Assembly: GCA_947381435.1 (NCBI GenBank)
Contig: CANCVE010000004.1
Span: 1-64,000, forward strand
Direction of reading: 5' to 3'
DNA length: 64,000 bases
DNA from: Chitinophagaceae bacterium
GTDB taxonomy: Bacteria > Bacteroidota > Bacteroidia > Chitinophagales > Chitinophagaceae
Position 1 is the first letter of the stretch. Every line of letters begins with the position of its first letter. Position numbers and translations under genes: made by a program. The notes beneath the pieces were generated by a model, which saw only the letters and a program-made list of their open reading frames with translations, ran no database searches and was not told where the DNA came from. Below, in pieces: positions 39,075 through 47,817 of this stretch.

Positions 39075-40352
39075 CTATTCGTATCTCAAAGCAACTATTG
39101 GGTTTAATCTAGCTGCTTTCATAGCTGGATAGATCCCTGCTGCCAAACCAACAATAGAGCAGATGATGATGCCTGAAATAACCCATGCCCAAGGAATAAC
39201 GAAGCCTGTATGGAGAAATAAACCGAATAGATTACCTACCATAACGCCGAGTATAATACCAAATAAGGCACCCAATAAGCTAATGATCATACTTTCAAAG
39301 AGAAATTGTTGGCGTATGTTGCTGCTTTTACCACCAATTGCTTTAATTAAACCAACTTCTCTGGTACGTTCATTCACAGAAACAAGCATAATGTTCATCA
39401 ATCCAATGGCTGCCCCAATCAATGTTATTAAACCAATAGCACCAGCACTTCCAGTGATGCTACTGAGGAATCCGATAAACATCTCCGCAAACTTATCACT
39501 CTTCTCAATCAAAAAATTATCTTCTTCTGTAGGTTCTAGCTTTCGTACCTTTCTAAATAGGGCGGTTGTTTCATCAATACCGCCTTCCAATGCTTGTACA
39601 CCATTTACCAAGACACCAATACTAAACGAATTTGATGGGCCACTAAATCTTGCACTGTTATTATAGGGGGTAATGATGGCCTCGTCTTGCCTAAGAAATG
39701 AGCTACTACCTTTACTTTTCAGCAAACCTATTACTCTGAAAGACATACCACCTACCAATATTATTTTATCTACACACTGTTCAGGAGTTTCATCACCAAA
39801 AAGCTTGGTGCCAATGTTGTAACCTACTAAGCAAACATTTCTACCGCTTTCTATATCGAGTGAACTAAAGTTTCTACCATTTTGAATTGTGTAGCCATTT
39901 ACACTTATATAATTTTCGTCGCCACCAAATACAGTGCCTTGTGGGTTTGTCTTCTTGTCTTTATACCTACATTCTACTCTTCCGCCCATTCTAAATGAGA
40001 TGCTGACAACAGCAGGATATTCGAAGTTGGACTTAAAAAGTAACGCTTCTTCTTTTGTGATTACTTTGCCAAGATTAGATTTCTTTTCTTTTTGTCCACG
40101 TTTTGATAATGCAATCTCCTCTCTATCATGATGTCCAAATTTAGACTTACTCTCTTTGAAACTAATGCTAAAAGCATTGGCACCCATGGAAGAAAAGCTT
40201 TCTCTTAGGCTTTGATTCATAGATTCTATTGCAGTAATTATTCCTATTAAAGCCATGATGCCAAAGGCAATGATAGCAACGGTGATGCCTGTACGAAGTC
40301 TATTGCTTTTGACTGTACGAAAGGCCAATAAAAAAGAATCAGAAATTGTCAT
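39075..40352 (-). CDS. FtsX/MacB-type ABC transporter permease
   Basis: The 425-residue protein has one N-terminal membrane segment after SFLLAFRTVKSNRLRTGITV, a MacB-like periplasmic domain at about 50-280, and three C-terminal membrane segments of the FtsX domain. The conserved VNERTREVGLIKAIGGKSSN and the terminal KAARLNPIVALRYE are typical. Such permeases work with an ATPase subunit in mechanotransmission or export; no ATPase gene is adjacent, so its partner must be elsewhere. Confidence 0.9.
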   Translation of the reverse strand: MTISDSFLLAFRTVKSNRLRTGITVAIIAFGIMALIGIITAIESMNQSLRESFSSMGANAFSISFKESKSKFGHHDREEIALSKRGQKEKKSNLGKVITKEEALLFKSNFEYPAVVSISFRMGGRVECRYKDKKTNPQGTVFGGDENYISVNGYTIQNGRNFSSLDIESGRNVCLVGYNIGTKLFGDETPEQCVDKIILVGGMSFRVIGLLKSKGSSSFLRQDEAIITPYNNSARFSGPSNSFSIGVLVNGVQALEGGIDETTALFRKVRKLEPTEEDNFLIEKSDKFAEMFIGFLSSITGSAGAIGLITLIGAAIGLMNIMLVSVNERTREVGLIKAIGGKSSNIRQQFLFESMIISLLGALFGIILGVMVGNLFGLFLHTGFVIPWAWVISGIIICSIVGLAAGIYPAMKAARLNPIVALRYE

Positions 40353-40798
40353 TCAAATGGTTATTGATGCTCAGGGATAAAGGTAGGGGGATTTGGTATT
40401 GGTCAAACATTCGGTAGTCATATCAATAGTTATTCAATAACAAATTTGTCTTGTATTCCTTATTATTTCCTGCAGTACGCTTGGTCTACATACGGCTCCA
40501 TTGATAGCATTAGGAAGTTGAAAGTAACAAGTTGTAAGTATTACGTTGTACGTGTTAAGTTATACGTATTAAGTCAAAAAGACATTTTCTTACATTTAAA
40601 GTTGCACAATATATTTTTTCAACATTTCTTACTTTCAATTATATATTTTTCCTCTATTACAAAATCAAAAGTTACAGCACTATTGTAAAATGTAGATGTT
40701 TATCATGTTAACTTTTATTATTATCTCAACAACAAGTTTTACTTTCAACTTATGACTCACGACTCCCGACGCACAACTCCCGACTTAACTAAAGTATT
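40353..40798. other. Intergenic region between divergent genes with short repeats
   Basis: These 446 bases separate the permease gene from the amidohydrolase-like gene. Repeated AAGTTGTAAGTATTACG-like strings occur at about 40516-40573, and ACTCACGACTCCCGAC at about 40750. No clear gene or terminator is visible. Confidence 0.45.
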
Positions 40799-41713
40799 AT
40801 GAATAAGATTAGCTTGATTTTACTGTTTTGTATTGCCGCTTTTGCAAGTGTATCTGCACAGCCATTTAAAGAAGGTAATGTGTATTTTGATAAGAATAAA
40901 TGGGTGGAGTTTGTACCTGGCAATATGCCACTAGTGATAAGTGTGCCGCATGGTGGACTGATTAATTTAATAGATGTTCCTGATAGGGATTGCCCTGATG
41001 CAGTAACTGTTATTGATTCTAAAACCCAGGATTTAGCAAAGGCAATAGATTCTGTTTTTAGGCGCGATTACCACTTTCATCCGTACATTATACTCTGCAA
41101 TTTAAGAAGATTGAAGGTAGATATGAACCGAGAAATAGAATTGGGTACTTGTGGTAATGAAGAGATGAGGGCACCTTGGATGCATTGGCATAACATGGTA
41201 GACACTGCTTTGGCGATGGCTGTAAAGCAATATGGGCAGTCTGTATATATTGATTTGCATGCACAAGGGCATCCAGAACAAAGGCTAGAATTGGGTTATT
41301 TATTAAAAGAGAATGAGCTGAAAGAATCCAACACGAGTGGAAACGATACTGTTTATTCCAGTAAATCATCCATCAAGAACCTAATTACTGCTAGCAAAGG
41401 AAAGCTCAATTTAAAAGAGATGCTTACGGGTCCTAATGCCTTCGGTACTTGGATGGTGGAATCTGGCTTTCAGTCTGTGCCTAGCAAACAAGATCCGTAT
41501 CCATACCCAAATCAGAAGTATTTTAATGGGGGATACAATACTTCTCGTTACACCAAAACGCCTTATGTTTTTGGATGGCAGATAGAAACAAATTATAAAG
41601 GTGTAAGGGATACGCCAAACGCTTACTACAAGTTTGCAGAGGCTTTTGTAAAGAATATAATGCGATACATAGCTACCTATACCACCATAGATGTAAAGCA
41701 AATGGGCAAATAG
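40799..41713 (+). CDS. Secreted N-formylglutamate amidohydrolase-like protein
   Basis: The 304-residue protein has a signal peptide (MNKISLILLFCIAAFASVSA, then QP). The motifs PLVISVPHGG, LKVDMNREIELGTC, VYIDLHAQGH and GWQIETNYKGVRDT match the metal-binding core of the N-formylglutamate amidohydrolase (HutG-like, PF05013) fold. That family hydrolyses N-formyl amino acids in the histidine pathway. A secreted version with no hut genes nearby probably acts on a different amide, so the substrate is left open. Confidence 0.75.
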   Translation: MNKISLILLFCIAAFASVSAQPFKEGNVYFDKNKWVEFVPGNMPLVISVPHGGLINLIDVPDRDCPDAVTVIDSKTQDLAKAIDSVFRRDYHFHPYIILCNLRRLKVDMNREIELGTCGNEEMRAPWMHWHNMVDTALAMAVKQYGQSVYIDLHAQGHPEQRLELGYLLKENELKESNTSGNDTVYSSKSSIKNLITASKGKLNLKEMLTGPNAFGTWMVESGFQSVPSKQDPYPYPNQKYFNGGYNTSRYTKTPYVFGWQIETNYKGVRDTPNAYYKFAEAFVKNIMRYIATYTTIDVKQMGK

Positions 41714-41852
41714 TTTTTTTGTTTAAGTTGGTTACTGTTAGTCAACATATAAGAGCATGGCTTTAATTTAAAGCTGTGCTTTTCTTTTTTATAGAATTAA
41801 GTGTTTTGTTTGCAAATCAATGAACTTTAGTGAATTTTATTTTACCTAAGCG

Positions 41853-41948
41853 ATTCCCAGTTACAAACTGGTTCGACTGATACACACAACTGAAACGGGT
41901 GCGGTAGCCCTAGTAGATATTAGCGAGTAACGTGGACTAGCTGGGAAT
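41853..41948. repeat. Inverted repeat ATTCCCAG...CTGGGAAT
   Basis: ATTCCCAG at 41853-41860 pairs with CTGGGAAT at 41941-41948, enclosing an internal CAGTTACAAACTG palindrome. Its right end touches the stop codon of the minus-strand beta-barrel gene, so it could mark the end of that transcript. Confidence 0.5.
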
Positions 41949-42592
41949 TATAACTGATAGCCAACCGTTATATACGAAGCAAGTGGAAGTGCAATGGTTC
42001 CTGGGCTATTCTTAGCAATATTGAGAATACCTATTGTTTTTCTTGCAGCTATTTCTATTCTATTAGTAAAGTGATATTGCAAACCAAATACAAGTCCCAA
42101 ATCGATTTTTTTGAAGGCCTCATTATTATTATACGCGTCATATCTATCAACTTTTACTTTTGAACTTGTTAAATAGCCTAATTGTAGCCCTGGCATGATA
42201 GAAAGACCCGTTTTAGGTATTGTAACTTTTAATATTATGGGCAATTGCAAATAATTCAACCTCATTTTAGTTGTGAGCATTCCCAAATTACTACCAACAC
42301 TATCAGTATAATTAATATTGTTGATTCTAAAAGCAAGTTGTGAAAACGAAAGTTCGGGTTGAATAGATAATAATCTACTAACTTTCATCCAGCAATATGC
42401 ACCAGCTGTATAAGAAAGACCAGAAGATACGTCATAATTAAATTCATCACTTGAAATCAGTGTGCGACCGTAAATAGCCCCAGCTTTAATTCCATAACCA
42501 AATTTATTAGCCCCTTCATTGTTTCCAGATTGGGCTATTGTGGCCGATGCAAATAGCATAAATAGGATAAGGAGTTTGAAAATAGTTTTCAT
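41948..42592 (-). CDS. Outer-membrane beta-barrel (PorT-like) protein
   Basis: From the ATG at 42592 the protein has 214 residues with a signal peptide (MKTIFKLLILFMLFASATIAQ). Alternating strands follow, with GYGIKAGAIYGRTLI, SYTAGAYCWMKVSRLLSIQPELSFSQ and LGLVFGLQYHFTNRIEIAARK. This is the PF13568-type outer membrane beta-barrel common in Bacteroidota. No specific role is apparent. Confidence 0.82.
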   Translation of the reverse strand: MKTIFKLLILFMLFASATIAQSGNNEGANKFGYGIKAGAIYGRTLISSDEFNYDVSSGLSYTAGAYCWMKVSRLLSIQPELSFSQLAFRINNINYTDSVGSNLGMLTTKMRLNYLQLPIILKVTIPKTGLSIMPGLQLGYLTSSKVKVDRYDAYNNNEAFKKIDLGLVFGLQYHFTNRIEIAARKTIGILNIAKNSPGTIALPLASYITVGYQL

Positions 42593-42909
42593 GTTTAATG
42601 TTTTGTCCAAAAGTAAATGTATTTATAGTATGATGGCTTACAATTTTCCACTACCTCAAGTTTTCAGCCAAGCCGGTCAATTGCACTTAGCAAACTGCCG
42701 CATGAATCTCTTCATGTACCTTCCGTTACTTATTCCCCAATAATAAACAACTTGTATCTATTTAAACTTTAGTAACTGCAAGCACATGATGGGAGTCATT
42801 AGACCCCGACATTCATGCGCAAGTTGGGTGAGTCCCTGTAACACCCTAATCTGACATGAACTAGCTGTGAACCTACTTTCACAAGCTTGGTTAATATTAT
42901 TCTTTCAAT
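42593..42909. other. Intergenic region without recognised features
   Basis: These 317 bases lie between two minus-strand genes. I see no array, strong hairpin or gene in them. Confidence 0.4.
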
Positions 42910-43572
42910 TTATTGCAAGTTAATTTGTGTCATTTTAATTTTAGAGAAATCATCATTTAATTCTACTTCATACAAAACCTCATCTTCATCAGCAAACTTT
43001 TTATCGCCGTTTTTATCTTTTTGTAATTTGATAATGAGTTTTTTATCGTCAACAGATGAAGTCCAGGAAACAACGTTCATATCCGATGGCGCAATCTGTT
43101 TTACTTTACTTCCAGATTTCGTAGAAATGTAAAGTGTAACGGGGTCTCCCAAGTCTATTACACCATCCTTGTTATACTCATCGGTTCTTACTGCAAAAAT
43201 TATAACATTATTAGCAAGAACCCCACTTTGAGGAGCCATTCGTACCCGGCTATACCAATTAATTGGCAATTTATTGCCAGATTCAACGGGATAAATTGAA
43301 ACCGGATAAGTAGAAAATAGTTTTGCAGTCTTATTAGTTTCAGAATTATAAATAAAAACATTTGTCCAATTATCTATACCATTGTTAAGTCTGTTCTGAA
43401 AAGAATATTTATCCCTATCTGTTTTATTAAGTAGACTTCCCATAATATAAAAACTACTGCTATCTAGCTGTAATGGATAGGAGTATGAAACAGCATTAGG
43501 CACGTCGTATTGCGCCAAAGTTTTTAAGTTGAAAAATAAAGAAATAATAGTGGATAAAAGTAATAGTTTCAT
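42910..43572 (-). CDS. Secreted protein with two EF-hand-like acidic loops, family unknown
   Basis: The 220-residue product has a signal peptide (ending LKTLAQ) and a beta-rich body. Two short acidic loops fit the calcium-binding EF-hand/dockerin pattern: EYNKDGVIDLGD (E1, N3, D5, G6, I8, D12) and DKNGDKKFADED (D1, N3, D5, D12). I do not recognise a named family. Calcium binding is inferred from spacing only. It is a single gene on the minus strand. Confidence 0.7.
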   Translation of the reverse strand: MKLLLLSTIISLFFNLKTLAQYDVPNAVSYSYPLQLDSSSFYIMGSLLNKTDRDKYSFQNRLNNGIDNWTNVFIYNSETNKTAKLFSTYPVSIYPVESGNKLPINWYSRVRMAPQSGVLANNVIIFAVRTDEYNKDGVIDLGDPVTLYISTKSGSKVKQIAPSDMNVVSWTSSVDDKKLIIKLQKDKNGDKKFADEDEVLYEVELNDDFSKIKMTQINLQ

Positions 43573-44331
43573 TTTTTTTGTTTAGATATAGTAATAAATT
43601 TTTTTTCAAAGGTGCAGAAGAAATATGAATAAATACAACACTTACTTTTTACCTCTGTCGGTATTTCCCCACTCGCCGATGTTGGGTGTTCTTCACCAAC
43701 ATCATAAATGCCATTTATTCACTTCCTCTTATTTGAAGTTGTTGGTGAAGAACACCCAACAACAGCGAGTATTAATATTCCAATTTCTAAAAGCTTTATA
43801 GTCAGGTCTTCTTATCGTTTCAAATTTCTATCACCCATTTCCTTTCTATCTTCCAAAGGTGTAAGTAAACTGCCAATAAATAAAATATATTTTTCACTAC
43901 AGTGATTAAATGATGCACTTATTGAACTGATATGCCTAAAGAAAGCCTAATTCAAAAAAGCAATTTTCTGTAAAGAAGCATTCTCCTACCCAAGAAGGGG
44001 CACTCTGTTTCCTTGCCGTGTGGATAAGTCTGCACCCTGACTGGACAGTAAAACGCCTGTCAACAAAGGTCAGGATTAAGGATAAATCCGTCATAAAAAA
44101 CAGGAATAAAAGTTCAGGTGTAAACCCAATTTAGTAATAACAAAAAAAGTGTAAAAATGAGTAGGAATAAGGATCCCGGTTGACAATGAAAGGCAGGAAT
44201 AAAGGCAGCTTCTGTAACACATTTTTAGGGTTACGAATTTTGCCCTATCCTTGCCTTACTAACAAAACAAAAGGTGACATCAAAAAGTAGTTTTTAACCC
44301 CAAAATGTGTCAACCTTTTTTAGGAAGGGTC
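43573..44331. other. Gene-less region before the 21-bp array
   Basis: Apart from the paired palindromes at 43678-43763, about 760 bases hold no convincing coding frame. AGGAATAA recurs several times between 44090 and 44215, but with no fixed period. Confidence 0.4.
43678..43763. repeat. Two GTTGG-type palindromes in inverted orientation
   Basis: GATGTTGG/CCAACATC (43678-43703) and GTTGTTGG/CCAACAAC (43738-43763) are each perfect 8-bp stems. They carry the same core TGTTGGGTGTTCTTCACCAA in opposite orientation. The pair could also fold together. Confidence 0.7.
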
Positions 44332-44646
44332 ACTCCGACCAAAGAGAACGATACTCCGACCAAAGAGAAAGGTTCTCCGACCAAAGAGAACGATACTCCG
44401 ACAAAAGAGAACGATACTCCGACAAAAGAGAACGATTCTCCGACCAAAGAGAACGATACTCCGACTAAAGAGAAAGATCCTCCGACCAAAGAGAAAGGTT
44501 CTCCGACCAAAGAGAACGATACTCCGACAAAAGAGAAAGGTTCTCCGACACAAGAGAAAGATTCTCCGACTAAAGAGAAAGGTTCTCCGACCCAAGAGAA
44601 AGATTCTCCGACTAAAGAGAAAGATACTCCGACTAAAGAGATTAAT
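44332..44646. repeat. Tandem array, 15 exact 21-bp units
   Basis: The 315 bases divide into 15 units of 21 bp, each starting with (A/T)CTCCGAC or CCTCCGAC and containing AAAGAGAA, with variation at a few positions (for example AACGAT or AAAGGT ends). Degraded units continue to about 44715. An ATG-started frame at 44305-44649 reads a TPTKEND-type heptapeptide repeat, but it has no leader, domain or plausible start signal. The array lies 245 bp 5' of the FIST gene in a divergent intergenic region. Confidence 0.92.
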
Positions 44647-44891
44647 TGACTAAAGAATAAGACTCACAGACACAAGAGAAGTTCTGATTGACTAAAGAGT
44701 AAGACTCACAGAATAAACAGCAAAAAATACAAATATAAAAATTGCAATAGGATTCCTGTCACAATTCAGGACATTCTATTTAACTCAGAAATGCTTTTTG
44801 TTTATCTATTGTGTCGATTATATAATTATTTTTTCATTCAATAAAAACATCATAGTTTCACCACCTAAACATTACACTTAAATAAAGCTTT

Positions 44892-46022
44892 ATGAAAACA
44901 ACACAACTACACTTTATAAATGGTGCATGGCAAGATGCTTCTCCATCATTGCAAGTAGCACCACAATTGGTTTTGGCTTTTGGCGATACTGCATTGGTAG
45001 GCGATTCGGAAATATATGAATATCTGAAAGGAAAGTTCTCGAATGCAAACATTGTTTTGGCATCTACATCGGGCGAAATATTGGGTAATGAATTGTTTGA
45101 TGAAACCGTTGCTGTTACGGCCATTCAGTTTGAGAATACGGAAATTAAAGCAGTAGAAACCAACTTCTCTGAACATGAAAATAGTTTTGAAGTAGGTAAG
45201 TTTTTGATGAATGAATTACTAGCGGATGATTTAACTTCTGTATTGGTTATTTCTGATGGAGGGCTAATTAATGGTAGTGAATTGGTAAGTGGACTAAACG
45301 AAAATAAGCCAGAACATGTATTGGTTACTGGTGGGTTAGCTGGTGATGCTGCCCGCTTTAAACAAACCTTTGTAGGCTTAAATGAAGTAGGCTCTGTAGG
45401 TAAGATTGTGGCAATTGGGTTTTATGGTTCTAATATACATGTTGGGCATAGTTCTTTTGGTGGTTGGGACGAATTTGGAAGGGAACGTGTGGTAACAAAA
45501 AGCGAGAAAAATGTGTTATATGAATTGGATAACGAAAGTGCCTTGGATTTGTATAAAGAATACCTCGGTCCGTATGTAGACGAGCTACCAGGTTCGGCTT
45601 TATTATTCCCTTTGTCAATTAAAATTGATGATGAAAATATCAACTTAGTGCGTACAATATTGTCAATAGATGAAGTAGAGAAATCGATGACTTTTGCTGG
45701 AAACTTGCCGGTGGGCAGCAAAGTTCGCTTGATGAAGGCAAATTTTGATAAGCTAATCAACGCATCAACTGATGCTGCAACAGAATCCTTGATTGAGAAG
45801 AAAGCGCCAGAATTAGCCATTCTAATTAGTTGTGTAGGAAGGAAACTGGTATTGCAAGAGCGCACTGTAGAAGAGGTAGAAGCAGCTAGAAAGATATTTG
45901 GAGATGCTACTGCCATCACAGGATTCTACTCTTATGGAGAAATTTCTCCATTTAATCCAAATACTAAGTGCGAATTGCACAATCAAACAATGACAATCAC
46001 AACATTTACCGAAACAACTTAG
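44892..46022 (+). CDS. FIST domain sensory protein
   Basis: The 376-residue protein contains FIST_N at about 25-220 (LVLAFGDTALVGDSEIYEYL, NIVLASTSGEILGNELFDE, LVTGGLAGDAARFKQTFV) and FIST_C at about 225-360 (LYKEYLGPYVDELPGSALLF, ending ITGFYSYGEISPF). FIST is a predicted small-ligand sensor found with signal-transduction proteins. It is cytoplasmic and has no output domain of its own. The hybrid histidine kinase gene follows 93 bp downstream on the same strand, which suggests that the two form one sensory module. Confidence 0.92.
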   Translation: MKTTQLHFINGAWQDASPSLQVAPQLVLAFGDTALVGDSEIYEYLKGKFSNANIVLASTSGEILGNELFDETVAVTAIQFENTEIKAVETNFSEHENSFEVGKFLMNELLADDLTSVLVISDGGLINGSELVSGLNENKPEHVLVTGGLAGDAARFKQTFVGLNEVGSVGKIVAIGFYGSNIHVGHSSFGGWDEFGRERVVTKSEKNVLYELDNESALDLYKEYLGPYVDELPGSALLFPLSIKIDDENINLVRTILSIDEVEKSMTFAGNLPVGSKVRLMKANFDKLINASTDAATESLIEKKAPELAILISCVGRKLVLQERTVEEVEAARKIFGDATAITGFYSYGEISPFNPNTKCELHNQTMTITTFTETT

Positions 46023-46115
46023 AATGTGTTTTGAAACAGATTGATAAATGAAAGGAAGAATTGTAAATTTTACTAGATTGTCCTTTCATTCAAATCATAT
46101 AATCATAATAAGAAT

Positions 46116-47630
46116 ATGGCATTGCATAAAATAATAGACAATCTTTTAGCAAAGCATTTCCAAGAAGGATATGACAAGGACGATAAGAACTTCATTAAGT
46201 TCTTAGAGGCAGTTTCTAGTCATTATAACACATTCGAGCGTGACAAGAAGATTACAGAACATGCGTTTACTATTAGCGAGAAAGAGTATGTAAATGTTAC
46301 TGAAAACCTAAAAGCGCAAAATGAAATTACTAAGAAGTCTATTGAAAAATTGAAGGATGCCATCATTCATCTTTCTCCACATAGGGCAACTGCATTTAAA
46401 CAACATGATAGTGACGATGATAATGATATTATTTCCATCATATCTTTTCTTTCCGAATTAATTAAGAAATCAAAGGCTTTAGAATTAGATTTAATTAAAG
46501 CTAAAGAGTTTGCGGAAAAAGCAGCATTAGCTAAAAGCGAGTTTTTAAGTGTTATGAGTCATGAGATTCGTACACCATTAAATGCTATTATTGGTACAAT
46601 TTCCTTGTTTAAATTTCAGGAAGGATTGGATGAACCCAAGAAGGACTTGCTACGAGTGATGGAAATCTCTTCCGAAAATTTACTTAGCCTCATCAATGAT
46701 GTGCTAGACTTTAGCAAGATGGAAGAAGGGAAGATTCATTTTGCTGAAAGGGATATAGAGATAAAAGCATTCCTTAAAAACATCCGATTGGCAAATAGGG
46801 TAAGAGCCGAAGAAAAGGGCAATAACCTTAAAGTAATGCTTGATGATGACATTCCTGACTTTGTAATTGGTGATGATTTAAGGCTCGGGCAAATATTAAA
46901 TAACCTGATTTCAAATGCGGTTAAGTTTACCCGAAACGGTACTGTTACCATCACCGCTAGTTTGGAGAAAAGGACACCTGAATATATAGAACTTTACTTT
47001 GAAGTAGCTGATACGGGGATTGGTATTCCTGAAGACAAACAAAAGCTAATTTTTGAACGCTTTACACAAGCTAACAACAATATTACTAGAGAATATGGTG
47101 GTTCTGGTCTTGGGTTAACCATCATTAAAAGATTGTTGCTACTACAAGGTAGTGAGATTCAACTTGCCAGTACGGTAGGTAAAGGATCTAAGTTCTTCTT
47201 TTACCTGAAGTTCAAGAGCAGTGATTCTAAAGCCAAGGAATTATCGGAAGTTAGTACCCTTAAGTCAGACTTAAATGGAATTAGTATCTTGTTGGTTGAA
47301 GATGTAGAGTTTAATATTTTCGTTGCCGAAATGATGTTGGGCAATTGGAATGCTAAAGTAGATAAGGCGGAGAACGGACATGTGGCAATAGATAAAATAA
47401 AGAATAACCATTACGACTTAGTATTAATGGATATTCAGATGCCAGTAATGGATGGCTATACTGCCACGCAAGAGATTAGAAAGTTTAATACAACGGTTCC
47501 AATTATAGCGCTTACTGCATCCATTTCTATTGATATTCAAGAAAAGGCAACCGAAGTAGGCATGAATGGATTTATTACTAAACCATTTAACCCCAATGAG
47601 TTGTTTGCCATCATTAGTAAGAACGTGTAA
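46116..47630 (+). CDS. Cytoplasmic hybrid histidine kinase (HisKA-HATPase-REC)
   Basis: The 504-residue protein has no membrane segment or PAS domain. Residues 1-130 are helical and probably coiled coil (ITKKSIEKLKDAIIHLS). The H-box FLSVMSHEIRTPLNAIIG gives phospho-acceptor His149. The ATPase boxes follow (ILNNLISNAVKFTRNGTVTI, VADTGIGIPEDKQKLIF, GGSGLGLTIIKRLL). A C-terminal receiver carries Asp439 in LVLMDIQMPVMDGYTATQ and a late KPFNP. Lacking a sensor, it likely depends on the adjacent FIST protein for input. Confidence 0.93.
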   Translation: MALHKIIDNLLAKHFQEGYDKDDKNFIKFLEAVSSHYNTFERDKKITEHAFTISEKEYVNVTENLKAQNEITKKSIEKLKDAIIHLSPHRATAFKQHDSDDDNDIISIISFLSELIKKSKALELDLIKAKEFAEKAALAKSEFLSVMSHEIRTPLNAIIGTISLFKFQEGLDEPKKDLLRVMEISSENLLSLINDVLDFSKMEEGKIHFAERDIEIKAFLKNIRLANRVRAEEKGNNLKVMLDDDIPDFVIGDDLRLGQILNNLISNAVKFTRNGTVTITASLEKRTPEYIELYFEVADTGIGIPEDKQKLIFERFTQANNNITREYGGSGLGLTIIKRLLLLQGSEIQLASTVGKGSKFFFYLKFKSSDSKAKELSEVSTLKSDLNGISILLVEDVEFNIFVAEMMLGNWNAKVDKAENGHVAIDKIKNNHYDLVLMDIQMPVMDGYTATQEIRKFNTTVPIIALTASISIDIQEKATEVGMNGFITKPFNPNELFAIISKNV

Positions 47631-47636
47631 AATGAT

Positions 47637-47748
47637 TTAACCACAAAGTACACAATGAAAAGAAACACAAGGTGCACTAAGTTCTTTGTTTGCTCTTTAA
47701 TTTAGCCCTAGTGTACTTTGTGGAAACATTAGTGAACCTTGTGGTTAA
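47637..47748. repeat. Imperfect inverted repeat, ACCACAAAG family
   Basis: AACCACAAAGTACACA at the left pairs with GTGTACTTTGTGG and CCTTGTGGTT at the right. It resembles the foldbacks at 13482-13612 and 51368-51465 and directly follows the kinase gene. Confidence 0.6.
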
Positions 47749-47766
47749 TAATATTTAGATTTCAAT

Positions 47767-47799
47767 GCCCTTAATTGTAACAGATTAGGGGCTTTTTTA
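47767..47799 (+). terminator. Terminator of the FIST-kinase unit
   Basis: GCCCTTAAT pairs with ATTAGGGGC and is followed by seven T residues. It lies 20 bp before the next start codon. Confidence 0.75.
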
Positions 47800-47817
47800 T
47801 AAAAAGCATGAATCAGA

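Noticed and set aside
44305-44649. Open frame with TPTKEND-type heptapeptide repeats
   Set aside because: The frame is open because a 21-bp unit without stops is repeated; the reverse strand is open too. There is no signal peptide, domain or convincing start. I report it as a repeat array, not a gene.
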